Shown here: positions 11,407 through 23,492 of the stretch, in pieces
Layout of the letters: each line of letters opens with the position of its first letter
Numbering within the stretch: the stretch's first letter is position 1
From: Clarireedia homoeocarpa
Taxonomy: Eukaryota; Ascomycota; Leotiomycetes; Helotiales; Rutstroemiaceae
NCBI GenBank assembly: GCA_001465935.1
Contig: LNKV01000007.1
Coordinates: forward strand, 744,001-808,000
Reading direction: 5' to 3'
Length of the DNA: 64,000 nt
The notes under the pieces: generated by a model
Told to the model about the DNA's origin: nothing
What the model saw: only the letters and a program-made list of their open reading frames with translations
Databases searched by the model: none
Made by a program: the position numbers and the translations under genes

Positions 11407-12573
11407 CTTAAGTGGGTTAGGCAAACCTTGAGGTGCGGCGTTGTGCTTAAGAAGACGGGTCAGAGATTAGGATATTTCCTTTAAGGAGTGCTTGAGGTAT
11501 CCGGTAGAACAGAGTACAGAAATAAAGGGGGTCATGGGGAGAAAGCGAAGGTGTTTTCTTTGTACTTGGGAAATCATGATTGTTTCGCTCGTTGTTCGAG
11601 CACATGGGTTTATTTTGACTGTCCTGAAGAGCAAAAACAGGACACCGCATTATTTAAGATACTACATATGATTGACATCAATTATGTGACCACTTTTGCA
11701 CCTGTATGTTTGGACTGACACCTGAGCTCATATGACCTTGAATGTAGTAACTAGAGCCTGGAAAGGGGCCAAGAAGAACAGAACGAGGAACAGGTAGCTA
11801 TGTGTTACTAACGCTCGATAAGTAAGTGTGAATATGAATTCTACTGGGCAGAAGAAGAGAAAAGATAGAGGACACGAATACATGGATCGGGTCTTCGTGC
11901 CTACTGGATAAATATACCGGTATTGGCTCGATATTGAAAAAACTACAGCCAGCGAAAAAGAACTATACAAGGGGAGAATATTTCAAAGTTAATCAGTCGC
12001 AAATGTAAAGCTGTAATCCTGAGTGGGCTTCCGATGTAAATATGGACGGCCAAAGAATGAGATATGAATTTCTCATATCTAGATAGCATCTCGGTGAAGA
12101 CCGGAAGGGTGAATGGAACTCTGAGCTTTACCGGGGGCTAACTAAAGAGCATAGACACTTATAGCGTGAAGATTGTTGATCTCTGAAAGCTCCAGAGCTT
12201 TTGCGGTTTGAAGGGCATCTGGCTCAACCCAATCAGCCCACGAACGCCTTGCCACTTGGTGCGAACCCTACGCATTGAACGCTGGTTATGCTATGATGGC
12301 AAACGCTTTATGGAGCAGAACTTTCAGAAACTCACGACATCGTCAAGCCATTGAGGAAGAGATAGAATGCCCAAATATGTTAGAAATTCATTGCTTAAAA
12401 ACCATACACACACGTCTATGCACTAGCCATCATACAGCCTATCAAATACAAGTCCTTCGATCATTCTTACTGTTCTTGTTCCTTCCTGTCATGCAAAACG
12501 CCTTGACCCATCGATGAATATTTCGAGACTCGGAACTTAAAGTATACATGTCTTCCGACTTCCTGTTCGTCAA
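11407..12573. other. Intergenic, nothing recognised
   Basis: The stretch contains the presumed promoter of the small Cys-rich gene and the downstream region of the Vps3844-type gene. Open frames on either strand show no family features. Confidence 0.5.
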
Positions 12574-13708
12574 TTATCTTCCCTTACTAGAAACACCAGC
12601 ACCGATAACACCTGGAAGCTGCTCTTCGCCAATGCTGTAAAGCATACCAATGCCCCAGCTGACGAGTCCGACAAGAACAATACTAGAAATACTAATCAGC
12701 CAGAAGGGCCCGCTAACATCAACTTTCTGGCAAGCAGCGCCACCGGTTGAGTTTTTACAATCGCATGAGAAACAGTCGTTCGATTTCTTGTAGCAAGAAC
12801 CGGATGATGAGCAATTGTTTGTTGACGATACACACGCATCAAATGAGGCATAGCAGAAACGGGGAAGGCGAATGTTTAGAGTATTGTTTGGAGAGTTGGA
12901 GGCGGCTGTATGCAAGTCAAGTTTTTCTGAAAATTCGGTTATAGGTTCTTCTGAATGTTGTCTACTGGAGATATTCTTTTGGGACGGTTTCGAATAGGCG
13001 CCATAAGAGCTGCTGCTGCTGCGGGAGGATGGCATGAGAATGACGAGGACATTCATTTCTGATCGGGAGGCAAATCGGGTCAACCGTTCGAAGGAACTAG
13101 TAATGGATTCCCAGTCCTGTGATAAAATTAGCAAGCTCCAAACGATGAAATTGTGCGGTGTAGTCTACCTTTGACTTTTTGCTCAAATCAACATGCATAA
13201 TCTTCGACTTCCCATTCCAACATTTATCTGCAAAAGGGTTGATGGCATCGTGAAAAGCACATTTCTTGGTTCTCCCGAGCTGCTCCTCTAGATCTGCTGC
13301 CAATCTTTGAGTAGAGTGAACAGATGGCGGGTTTGAAATCGTAAATGCTGGCTGGATAGAAGACCAAGCACTCAATAATGGGCCAGCTGTATCTTCCGAA
13401 ACACCTTCAACAATCAGTACCAACTCAGCCGCCTGGTCAGTTGTCGCATCGCTGAACAATGATTTTATTTGACCTCCAAACTTGGTGATATATTTGATCG
13501 TACTGTCTTTAGTAGATCCGATATGGTGATATTGTGAGATGCCGAGTCGTTGTGCGAGAACGAGTCGTGCTTCGATTGGTGAAAGAGCTGGTGGTGATCC
13601 GGATTCACTTGGCCATTGTTGTCCTTGAAAGAGATACGCAGGAGCTTCTGGTGCAGCAGAAACTGTGCTTACCAGCAGTGGTAGTAGGAAGCTAGCGTGG
13701 AGCTTCAT
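12574..13708 (-). CDS. Vps3844/DUF3844-type membrane protein
   Basis: Spliced model complement(12574..13116, 13169..13708), 360 aa. The ATG at 13708 starts a clear signal peptide (MKLHASFLLPLLVSTVSA). A lumenal domain of about 250 residues follows. The C-terminal region has the Cys-rich EGF-like block typical of DUF3844/Vps3844: CYASFDACVSSTNNCSSSG, then SCYKKSNDCFSCDCK and GGAACQKVDVSGPFWL. One transmembrane helix (LISISSIVLVGLVSWGIGML) and a short tail complete it. The frame extends upstream to 13777, but only the 13708 start places the signal peptide at the N-terminus. Relatives are called vacuolar sorting protein Vps3844; placement in ER or vacuole is from the family name and topology. 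Confidence 0.88.
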
Positions 13709-14314
13709 TGTTGTTGATGAGTATTGTTGATGTGACTGGGGAAGCTCATGCTCAAGTTGTGATGCTGGTACTGGCACTTGATAACTTCAACGAGATTCGG
13801 TGACACTAAGGCAAAGTCGACGCTAACCCGAATAGAAATGATGGCTGAATCCTCAAAATAGACCTCCCATTGATTTCAAAGGGTTTGGTGAACTTTTGCA
13901 ACTGCTGGGAAAATCAAAATTCTTCATGAATTCTTTACAAGTCTTTCAATAAGCATGGGATAGTAGCCAGATTTTCCGCGAAGCAGCAAAATAACAATTA
14001 TAATGTCGTTGAAAGTCATGAATAACCACACTCTCTACTAACCCCTCTGTCTTATTGCTTTATCGGAGATAAATTGGTCCCAAGACCGATCCAGGAATTG
14101 CCTATCTTGCCTTTCTTGTACGAGCCAACATCATATTTCAACGTTCATACAGCATACTGCTACGAATATTTTTCGCATAGAGAGACTGGCGCATTTACCT
14201 ACCAAGTGGTCTATTGTCTGCACATTCACACAAGTCGAGACCTCACCAGCACAGTTGCGGCCATTTGCCATCAACGGCTCGCCAGCTCGGGGCGGGCCTT
14301 GATCGACCTCCACC
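13709..14314. other. Shared promoter region of divergent genes
   Basis: About 600 bases separate the Vps3844-type gene (-) and the mitochondrial-like gene (+). I see no coding features or obvious repeats. Confidence 0.5.
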
Positions 14315-15668
14315 ATGTTTCGATTCTTTCGACCACGGACAAATCTGCGAGCGCGACTGCTGCCAGTAAATATCCTCGGTTCGAGTCGCATACCTACGCG
14401 CTTAAATGCGCAGGCGCAGGCGGGACAGGTAGAGAATCTGCAAAAGGTCCGGCTGAAGAAACCAGGAATTCGACCAAGGTATACATGCTTTCCTTTTGGA
14501 TGAGCAATCATGTATTGACTTTAGCTCTATAGGAATATTGCTCTGAGCGTATTTATTTATTATGTCTGCTATGAAATATACTCCAGGCTGGTCTTTGATC
14601 CTCTTGACGATGCCGCCACAGATGCAGTAAAACACATACCGGCGTCGGAACTCGAAGAGATCGATGACAAGCCCCTGTTTATTCCCTTCCCCGGCACTAC
14701 AAAGCAGATTCCGGTCCGCCCATACAAGGGCAGCGATCCAGAATGGCAAGAGTTTATCAAATTTAGTAAAGATCCAGAGCTGGGAAAAAGCGTCCGAAGT
14801 TAGTTTTGCCAACAAACACACGCTCAAGTCGGATACTAACAACCCCAGATGATCTTGCCGAACACGTACTAAAGAGCATCAGCCAACATCCATTGATAGC
14901 CATGCGCTGTGGGAAGAATATGAAGATTAGGAGAGTATGGCTGGATGTGGACTTTCCCATGGTGCCTCCACCAGAATTCGAGAGATCCGGGTATGTCTAT
15001 CGAAGGAGCTGCGAATGATAATGCTAACCGTTATAAGCCTTGCAATTGGGGATGACTCCATTTCATGGGCTACAATGCCAGTAGATTCTTCGACAGTATT
15101 CAAAGTTCGTCATGTTCTCTGGCCATCAGCTCTTATGACGGCATCGTGGAGCTTCGTAAAAGTTCTAGCGGCCGAGGAATTACGAAATATTGCAGGATTA
15201 TTTGGAATAGAGATGCAGCGTCCTCCTCTTCCGCTTACGATTCATCAAGTTGTCGCAAGACATGACCAAGTCTTGAAGAACCGACTGCCCTCAAAAAATG
15301 GAACGCAACAACCGCTTGGAGATAACAAAAAGCCAATTATTGGGGGCGCCGTTTCCGACAAATCCAATACGGCAGGAGGAGGATCGGAGGCTGTAACACC
15401 AGGTTCCCTTCCACCATTTCATGCCCATTTTGTTCGCGCAATAATGGCATTCAAAATAAAAATGGGAGAAAAGTGGCGGCCAGCTCCAAGTTATGCGCCG
15501 AGAGGTAGTATCATAGTCCAGGGCTTTGTAGAAATGGATGCTCCCAGAGCCTGGATTGTGTGTGATGTTCAAGCGGCCTGGGATCCGAAAACCAAGGCCT
15601 TCGATCCAAGATCCCTTTTTATCAAACTGAGGAGGGTCCAGATGAAAAAGCAGATTCCCCTTGGGTGA
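14315..15668 (+). CDS. Unrecognised, probably mitochondrial inner-membrane protein
   Basis: Spliced model join(14315..14478, 14533..14798, 14849..14990, 15038..15668), 400 aa, all junctions in frame. The first 55 residues are rich in Arg, Leu and Ser with no acidic residue until Glu40 and look like a mitochondrial presequence (MFRFFRPRTNLRARLL...). A transmembrane helix follows at about residues 56-73 (NIALSVFIYYVCYEIYS). The rest is a soluble domain containing KIRRVWLDVDFPMVPPPEFERSG, an aromatic region, a variable Gly/Ser/Lys loop, and a conserved-looking C-terminal beta-rich part (GSIIVQGFVEMDAPRAWIVCDV). I do not recognise a named family. Targeting and topology are inferred. Confidence 0.7.
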
Positions 15669-16380
15669 GCACAGCAAAATGTGTTGTTGAATTAGTATAT
15701 TTATGGGCGTTGCGGGGGAATCAAAATACAAGTGGTCCTTAGGCGTCTAGAGAAGGGTCAGCTGGATCTTTGAAATCATAGGAGCTTCAACCAGCCATAC
15801 GGCGGAATAATAAGTGCGCGACTCACACCAAGCGGCATTCTGATTTACGGAGCAGGACTATCTTTTTATCTGGAAAGAAAGCTTCGGATGATGGCTCGAT
15901 AAAATGTGACATCGAGTTTGGTGGGGTGTGGCGATTACCACAATGTACATGATATCGCAACTAGCGGACGCTGATGTTTGCTCGAATAGAATTTATTCTA
16001 TCTTATGATGTTTGCTACCTTGAGAATAATGCTCTCCGGGTATAGTTTCAACTTTTTGCATTGAGGGAAAGAGACAGTCTATTCTTTTCCGGTGTATACC
16101 AGATAGTGGTCCATCGCTATGAGAAGCCATAACTGCGCGCGATTGGAACGATTGGCTGACCGCAGTGAAATCTATTACACATTGAAATTGTCCGCCACTA
16201 CATCTGGTGCGCTTTGACTATTGATAATTGAATCTGGCGATGCTAATGCTGACCCCTTTGTCATTTAACCGAACATTGAAAGTTTTCCGTATGAGTAAAC
16301 AGGTAATTCACGCCTAAGTGGTCCTTAAACAGACTCTCCAAATGTGATAATCGATTGATGTCAATCACTATTCCATAACC
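15669..16380. other. Intergenic between convergent genes
   Basis: This contains the 3' ends of the mitochondrial-like gene (+) and Ntr2 (-). I see no gene. Confidence 0.5.
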
Positions 16381-17721
16381 CTAACTGACATCAACCACTT
16401 CTCCCCTCACCGTCGGCGTGTTCCCGAAGCTTTCCAACCCCCTATCGCCGCCCATCTTCTCACCTCCAAAACCATGCGCATGCGCATCTACAACCGCCTT
16501 CGCATCACCCATTTCAACCGTGCCAGCCCCACCAGCGCCTTCCTTCAATGCTGCATACCTCGCACCAGCCTGCGTCAGCAAGACCTGTACTTCTGCTTCC
16601 CTCTTCAATATCTCCTCCTTTTCTCTTTCTCCATCCTCAATCTTGCGCTTCCTCTTTTTCAACTCCATTTCCATTGCTCCTAGCGTGTTCTGCAACCTCT
16701 CCAGGCATTCGTCCAGAACTGGAATCGGCGTAATTTTCGCAGGTACTTGGACGGCTTCCTTTTCCACAGCTGCTTCGTCATGTTTGTGTAAACCATCCAT
16801 ACCAGCCCTGGTTTGCGCAGCTTCATAAGCAGCTCTACGCTCTGCTTCGGAGTCGTCGCTTGCTTCATCAGAGCTACCTTCAGCTGCTTCTATCAGATCT
16901 GCCATCTCCTTCTTCCTGCGCCGCCTGGCTTCTCGTTCTTGTTTTTTGCCGAGAGAAATTCGTCCATCTTCTACAAAATCATCAAACCCTTCAGCTAGAT
17001 CTTCATCTTCTCGGACCAATCTTGACTCTGCCTTCTTCGCTCGTGGAAACAAAGAAATTTGTCGTCCTCCGTCTCCAGGATCGTCGTCATTCAGTGATAT
17101 GAAATCTTTTTCTCTCGCCATCCGCGCTCGTCTTTCCTTCTTCTCCCTAATCTCCGCTTCGGTAGGTATAACAGGAGCTGTAGAACTTCCCCCGAATTTC
17201 TCATCCACATCCATGTCCACTACCATGGCTCCCTCTAGCTCTGAAGCATCTAACCCCTCGTCCTCCGCCGCCGCATCAGCTTGTAATTCTCGCGGCGCAT
17301 TCGGCGTCAACCCCTTCAACTCCTTCAAGTAATCCTTACTATACGTCGGCTTTCCCTCATCCTCCTCTTCCCTCTCTCGCATTGGCAGTGGCAGCCGTAC
17401 CGCTGCATTCTTCTTCGCATTCGATTCAGTGACTTTTCTGGATAGAGGTTTCTTTACCGGGGTAAAGGATTCCTCCTCTTCAAGGTTCTCAGCATCGGAG
17501 CCGGATATTATATCGCCAACACCAAAAGAAAGACGCGATGAGGTAGGTTTCTTCTTCTTTTTGAAAGACGCTGTACGGTTGGTTGGAGGTCTGCTTAATG
17601 AGTCTTCGTCTTTGCTTTCGTTGGTGTCTGCGGCTGGGGCATCTGCATCTGGCATTAAATCATCGTATGCGATACTTCGGCGCAGATTAGATTTCTTCAT
17701 TGGTTTGCGTACGGCCGACAT
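16381..17721 (-). CDS. NTR2: Nineteen-complex-related protein 2 (spliceosome disassembly)
   Basis: Uninterrupted 446-aa frame from the ATG at 17721. It is highly charged and mostly disordered. Landmarks of the NTR2 family are an N-terminal basic segment, the YSKDYLKELKGLTPNAPREL block, an acidic stretch, and the IREKKERRARMAREKDFISLNDD block followed by a Glu/Arg-rich helix. A predicted coiled coil spans roughly residues 335-395 (DECLERLQNTLGAMEMELKKRKRKI). In yeast, Ntr2 pairs with Ntr1/Spp382 to activate Prp43 and take apart post-splicing and stalled complexes in the nucleus. It is divergent from Sm-G across 314 bases, so the two may share a promoter. Confidence 0.85.
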   Translation of the reverse strand: MSAVRKPMKKSNLRRSIAYDDLMPDADAPAADTNESKDEDSLSRPPTNRTASFKKKKKPTSSRLSFGVGDIISGSDAENLEEEESFTPVKKPLSRKVTESNAKKNAAVRLPLPMREREEEDEGKPTYSKDYLKELKGLTPNAPRELQADAAAEDEGLDASELEGAMVVDMDVDEKFGGSSTAPVIPTEAEIREKKERRARMAREKDFISLNDDDPGDGGRQISLFPRAKKAESRLVREDEDLAEGFDDFVEDGRISLGKKQEREARRRRKKEMADLIEAAEGSSDEASDDSEAERRAAYEAAQTRAGMDGLHKHDEAAVEKEAVQVPAKITPIPVLDECLERLQNTLGAMEMELKKRKRKIEDGEREKEEILKREAEVQVLLTQAGARYAALKEGAGGAGTVEMGDAKAVVDAHAHGFGGEKMGGDRGLESFGNTPTVRGEVVDVS

Positions 17722-18035
17722 GATGTTTGGATGATTGGGGTAGGTCCTCCTTAATCCTCAACACTTGTGCTTTTATAGACCTTGAAGAGTAGAGTAAGTT
17801 AGAGAAGCCAGGCATAAATAATCTTTATAGAAAACGCGACCACAATCAAAGAAAGATCTCCGTCTCGCCTCTAAAGCTCCCCACAAAATTTCCTTATCAC
17901 CACGTGAAACCTCAGCGCTCATCAACTTGAATACCATCGCATCGCAAACACGAAAATAATTTCCGACAGTAGGCCAACCACCAGCTGTCCACGACCCATT
18001 TACACGACGAATCTTGACAAATCTCTATCGTCAAC
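17722..18035. promoter_or_regulatory. Short bidirectional promoter between NTR2 and Sm-G
   Basis: 314 bases separate the two start codons, facing outward. The Sm-G leader near 17990-18035 is C/A-rich. No specific motif is claimed; the promoter role follows from the divergent layout. Confidence 0.5.
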
Positions 18036-18512
18036 ATGCCTCAAGCTCAGCCCGAGCTTAAGAAGGTACATGCTATCATCTGCCCCTCAGGTTCGAACAG
18101 AGGTCGCGTGTGGAAGTTGGATAGAGCTCCGAGCTGCATTGGGATTGTTAGCTGATCTTGATGTATTATAGTACCTCGACAAAAGGCTATTTGTGCAATT
18201 AAACGGCAGCAGGAAGGTTATTGGCGTTCTAAGAGGTTATGATGTTAGTTCTACTTCTTTGTTGAGTGCACAGGATAGCTTTGTTGACAGATTTGTGCTA
18301 GGTCTTCTTGAACATCGTGCTAGACGATGCCGTGGAGGAGAAGGAAGGAGGTGAGAAGGTCAGAATTGGCATGGTGGTATGTTCTTACCGAAATACAAAT
18401 GGTGCGCTGCTCCAGATCGACTAATAAATGTATTCAGGTCATCCGAGGAAATTCTGTTGTCATGCTCGAGGCGCTGGAGAGAATAGGCGGTGGTAGAGAA
18501 GACAGAGGATGA
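18036..18512 (+). CDS. SMX2: Small nuclear ribonucleoprotein G (Sm-G)
   Basis: Spliced model join(18036..18065, 18172..18243, 18302..18376, 18438..18512), 83 aa, four small exons. The N-terminus PQAQPELKKYLDKRLFVQLNG and the Sm1 segment KVIGVLRGYDVFLNIVLDDAVE are followed by Sm2, IGMVVIRGNSVVMLEALER. This is the whole Sm fold at normal length and matches Sm-G much better than Lsm7 (RGNS and LEALER signature). It is part of the heptameric Sm ring on U1, U2, U4 and U5 snRNAs. Exon sizes are multiples of three, and all introns fall between codons. Confidence 0.92.
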
Positions 18513-18808
18513 AGAACTTGACGGAGAATAGCGCACGAATCCGATTGTATTGGGGAACATCCAAGAGGGTTATACGGGGCACAAACTTGCGCATCAAACT
18601 CAGGGCGTTACGAGGCTATATGGACCACAAATTGCATATCAAAAAGCACAGAGGAGCCTGCTTGTTTTAGAAAACTGCCTTCTTTGGCATTTGTCCATCT
18701 TGAATATTGATATCCTTCCCATACTGATCTTGAGATTGTGGTAATATGAAGTCGACTGCAAAGGTGAGCATATCTGCTACCCTCCTGACAATTCGCTCGC
18801 TCGCTACT

Positions 18809-19471
18809 CTACTTGAACTGCTCCCAATACTTCTCCTCAAATCCATCCATCAACGCACCCTCAAAATCCTTCACCCATCCCTTGATACCTCCTTTCAAGA
18901 CTAGAACATCGACCTTGCTCTTCTTGCCAAACTTTGCTACATCTTCAATGTAATCTTGCATCCACCCCGCACACCGTGGGCCCCTCCCTGATGATGATCC
19001 TGCAAGTTGATTCTCATCAATACTACAAATTCCTCCCATATCTAGCTAGAAAACCACTCACCACAATAGAAAATGACTTTCGTAATACCGGCTCTACTGC
19101 AAAGGTCGAGCAAAGTTTTACGACTCTGGTAGAAGCTCTGTGCGGGGAGGTTGAGTGACGTTTTAATGGTTCCACCCTATGTAGCCTTGTCAGCTGCAGT
19201 ATCTAACTCCTCCTATTATAGCCCGTATGCGCCGGCGAGATGAGTAGCGGAAATGTGTGCGAGAACTTTCTCTCTTTCTCCTTAACTATAGACTACATAC
19301 CTCCCAATCATCTCTTCTCACATCAACCAGCAAGAATGGTTTCGGCTCGGAAGTGATATCCATGTCATCGAACAAACTCATCACATCATCCGCTGAGATC
19401 TCTGGACATTTTGCTCGTGCCTCAGGGTATGCTTTCCACCATGGAGCTGCTGCATCTTTCTTGTCTGTCAT
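18809..19471 (-). CDS. Rhodanese-fold Cdc25-like phosphatase / arsenate reductase
   Basis: Spliced model complement(18809..18999, 19062..19176, 19301..19471), 158 aa. Rhodanese elements in order: EISADDVMSLFDD, the strand FLLVDVRRDDWEGGTIKTSLN, then the active-site loop CGSSSGRGPR (Cys95 to Arg101, C-x5-R, split by an intron in its second codon) and a final helix plus VLKGGIKGW. The six-residue-plus-Arg loop is the Cdc25/Acr2/Ych1 form rather than the shorter sulfurtransferase loop. Expected activity is a tyrosine phosphatase or arsenate reductase in the cytosol. Acr2-type and Ych1-type cannot be told apart by eye. Confidence 0.83.
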
Positions 19472-19683
19472 TTTGGATGTATTCGGAAGTTACTTGAGAA
19501 TTGTAATATTCTGCGTGGTTTTGCGGAAGAAGAGTTGCCTTGGAGGCTATAGTTTAGGCACCATTTCTCCCGCTCTCGATATGTATTTGTGGCTTATGAT
19601 TCATCAATGCAATTGTAATACCTACCGTATCGAGTCGTACTCTGCTAATTACATACTATTACAAATTTAGGGGCCTGAAGATA

Positions 19684-22600
19684 TCAATGGCCTTTTTTGG
19701 AACCCTTCTTCGCCTTTTTATGCGTTTTTTCACCTAACTCTTGTTCATATATCTCTGCCGCCGTTTCCCCCGCCTTTCTCTTCGATTTTGAACTCTTCAC
19801 ACTAACTACTGGGTTCTTTTGTCCCGACTTTGCGGCATTCAGAACTTGCTTCTCAGCTTCTGCCCACCCTGGCGCTCCTGCTTCAATCTCATATCTGTAT
19901 GGTGCATTAGTACTGCCACGTATCATGTGAAAAGTGAAAGGACATACTGGTCTAAAGGAAGAGCATCAATAAGCTCCCTTTGCTTCTCTTTTAGAGCCTT
20001 CATTGCTTCATCTGCTCCTTCCTCCAATTCGTCTTCAAGCCCAGTTTCCAGAGGAGCAAATCGCTCGTCTATAACTTCATCGTCTAGAGCTTCATTTGCA
20101 TCTTCCCTGCTAACACCAATCGCCTCCCGTCCAGGCAGTTCAGCTTCTATGGCCCCCGAGACCAATTCTCCGAAATGTGTGCTCATCTTGCGCATGATCT
20201 TGATGAACATGGCCAATAATTGTGAGGAGGGTAGAGAGAGTTCGGACTCGATCGCGGTTAAGTCTTTGCGTTGCAAGCCCACTGCTAGCAGTATCGACTG
20301 CTGGATGCCGGTCAACTTAACTTCAGACTTCAGTCGGCCTGTGAAATACAGGTTTGCAAGTGTCGGTACAAGATCAAGGACAACGTGGTAGTCGAGCATG
20401 TTATTTGCGTATGACTCTAGACGCTTGAGGTCAAAAGGCGACATGAGAGAGTCAAGCTCTGCCTTAGAGAGAGGCTTAGGGATGGCAGTTACATCCGATT
20501 TTGACCCAGCATTCGCCGATTCGTCAATACTTAAGGCAAGTACCGAAGGGAACTCACGGAATTGGTATGAAAGCAGAGATAAGAACCGACGGTTGAAATC
20601 TCGAGAGAATGCACTTAACCAGGACCTATCATCACTATTCTCAAGTGTCCGAATCATAACGCAGGTATGCTCGCCAGTTAATTCATTTGGTGTTTGTCGA
20701 AGGTATAGAGGCACGAAAGATGCTCGCTTCCAAAACCGATGGAGAGGTTGTGTGAGGCCGTAACTCACACCAATATAATCAAGGTTGTCTGGGCGTTTCT
20801 CTGATAGTTTTGCGAATAACGGCGGCATCTTCCTGATATCCCTAACTTTGATATTATCATCAAGTAACGATGAATTGGCCAGTTCAGCATCCGTGACTCG
20901 AGGAATACTATCTTCTACAAATCCGGTGGCGTCCTCTGAAAGATTCGCAAATTTGCCTTCGTAGAAAGCAGTGAGCAGCTCAAGAGCCTTGCTTCCATAT
21001 CCCATTTTGATGTAATCCGGATTTGTTGCTATACGGACGACCCGGGCGCCAGAAAGCCCAGCAAAATCTTCATCTTGGAATTGTTGACTGATGAGCCAAG
21101 GAATGAGATCACCCGCTGCTCTTTGACCCCTACTTAAGCTGTTCATAACACTCTGCTTGCTGATCTTTCCTTCTAGAGCAACTTGAATCACGCAAAGGGG
21201 TTCTGGAAGGTGCTTGCTGTTTTCTTCTATAGGTGGAACAAGGACGAACAACTGATGGGCGGGGGCATCGCTCATCAATTGGAGGTCGTCAGGAGTATTC
21301 TTATAATGACTTGCAACGTAAAGAGCAACCATTTGCTGCAGGAATTTTTCGGAAACGTCGTGAAAGGAGAAAAGCGTATCACGGTTGACGTTAAGCAACT
21401 GGCACTGTGAGGGATCTGGACAGCCTTGGAGAGTGTTCAGTCTTGATCGCGGAAGAGTAGCATCAAGACAGAGTAGTGAATTGAGCCATTTCTCAACGGC
21501 ATCGCCCTTAGAGTATCGAATTGGCTCAGACAATGTGATTTCCCTCAACGAACGGCCGCCTGTAAAGCTGTTATCTGCAGCTTTCGCAGCCTTGCCACTC
21601 GATCGATCCGCTACTTCAACATCTTCGGTGCCGTTCACCTTAGTAGTTCCTCGGGATTGCTCACGAAGCTGCTTGATCAGCTTCAAAGACAGAGATCTTC
21701 CGGTTCCTTCGTATCCGTTGATTGTTGACGCCATAAATACTAGATATGAACCCATGAGCTTTTTGACGAGGGGCAAAGGTATAGCTGCAGCTTCGTCGAT
21801 GACCAGCAGCTCAGCTTGCCCAAGGACATGTGCATCTTGGGGCCTAATATACTGAATAGTCTGACGATGTTGTCGGTGGATGTTCACTCGAACGATGGCC
21901 TTGTTGAAGTCAGGGTTTGTTGATTGAATGATGGAGTAATCGACATGATCCATATAGTTCAAAGCATCGAATCCCTTGAAAATAAACTCAAAAAGTGTCT
22001 TAAGATTCTCCGGACTTGGTGACGTGATGAAAATATTACTGTATCCGTGTGCCACTGCTGCTGCCACAGCCACACCAAGAGCCGCAGACTTTCCACGACC
22101 TCGTCCAGCGGTCAAAGTGACTGTATTCTTTAATGTTTTTTCGGCAATCGCATCAACAAAGGTCAATAGCGCCTTTGCTTGATCGATGGTTTTGGCCAAA
22201 GTGACCAAAGATCCGACTGGTTGGGTATCTTGTAACGCCTCCTTCATGCTATCCAGTTCCTTTTGCGCTTCGCTCTTCGGTTCGTCTAAGTTGGGAGGAG
22301 GTAGGGCTTTGACGTTCTTGCCTCCAGAGATAGGTAGCACATTCATTTCGTCGTCAATGACAAGACATGATTCACACTTGCCCAGCGACAATATGAATCG
22401 TTCGTTAAATCGGGCCGTAACGTCATCGTGCGCTTCTGTCCGATATCGAGAATGGATGTCCATAGACAATGTGTATAGCTGCTTTAAACTATTCATACCC
22501 TTCAATAGCAAGACAACAAGACCCCCCCCTTCCACTGTTTCAATGGTTCTGGCGAGTATGTTCGGTGTGATAGCCTCAAAGTCCTGCAAAATACACATTC

Positions 22601-23076
22601 CAAAAGTGTTTCCCAGAATCTTATCTGTTTCCTTGTAGTAAACATATCGAATATCGTGTAGAGACACAAACAGTTCAAATGGGTCCTCTGTGTTGACATC
22701 TCTAATCCCACGCTTAATCTCTTTCTTGATTTTATTTTCGCGCTTCTTTCGATGACTATACGGTGATATGTCAGTATGGGTTCGACTAGAGAATTAACAT
22801 TTCAATGCTGACCTAGTAAAGCCTAGAAGCTTGTTTTTGTAGGCCCATAACACAGATTTGTTTTGTTTCATGTCCATACCGGACATGATATGGTGCAGGT
22901 ACACAATGACATCCTTCGACCTATCTCCAACGACTACAATGAAGCTTCGTTTCTTCTCTTGTATGCCATTTCGCATAAGCGCGGGGATGCGCGAGTCTCT
23001 ATGGATGTCAATGTTAGCTTGCCATGGCGTGTCGGTTGGGATTATAAGTAAGAACTTACACTGCTTTACGAGCCAT
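19684..23076 (-). CDS. KRE33: RNA cytidine acetyltransferase Kre33/NAT10
   Basis: Spliced model complement(19684..19894, 19948..22755, 22813..22998, 23060..23076), 1073 aa, the usual length for the family. Domain order: N-terminal Tmc-like domain (KKRSFIVVVGDRSKDVIVYLHHIMSG), a helicase-type ATPase with Walker A AGRGRGKSA at residues 284-292 and a VIDEAAAIPLP Walker B region, a GNAT acetyltransferase domain (VVRIATNPDYIKMGYGSKALELL), a tRNA-binding C-terminal domain, and a Lys-rich tail likely acting as nucleolar signal. It makes N4-acetylcytidine in 18S rRNA and tRNA and is needed for 40S assembly. The first exon holds only 17 coding bases; the last intron restores the Lys-rich tail that the long open frame misses. 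Confidence 0.95.
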
Positions 23077-23492
23077 TGCGATTCTAAAATGGCTCCAGTC
23101 AGAATCCTCTTGATGGCGACATACACACAAGCAAGTCAGAATGAAGCTCCAGAACTTTTTTTTTGCCGATTTCACTTATCGCGAACTTTTTCCAGCCAGG
23201 GCCTTATCGTACTACGACATATATAGTCTAGCGTATATGCAAGGCTATGTGCCTGGTGTGGCATTGAAGCGAGCTCCTCCGTCTACCAACTATTAGCCCC
23301 AGAAGGCCGATAAGTGCAGATGGAGAGAATTGAATATGCATGCAAGAAATTATTGGAAATGGGGTATTATCATTGCTCTTCATCTAACAATTCTCATCAA
23401 TGTTAGATATACTAAGTTTCGTCGCTCATGCCCTTTTGTACTCCATTTCTCAGCCCAAAGTCCGAACCATTCAGTAGGTTTGTAAGACTATC
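23077..23492. other. KRE33 promoter and ERG10 3' region
   Basis: 416 bases between two minus-strand genes. I see no coding content. Confidence 0.5.

Noticed and set aside
18036..18512. Calling the Sm protein Lsm7
   Set aside because: IGMVVIRGNS..MLEALER and the N-terminus match Sm-G better.
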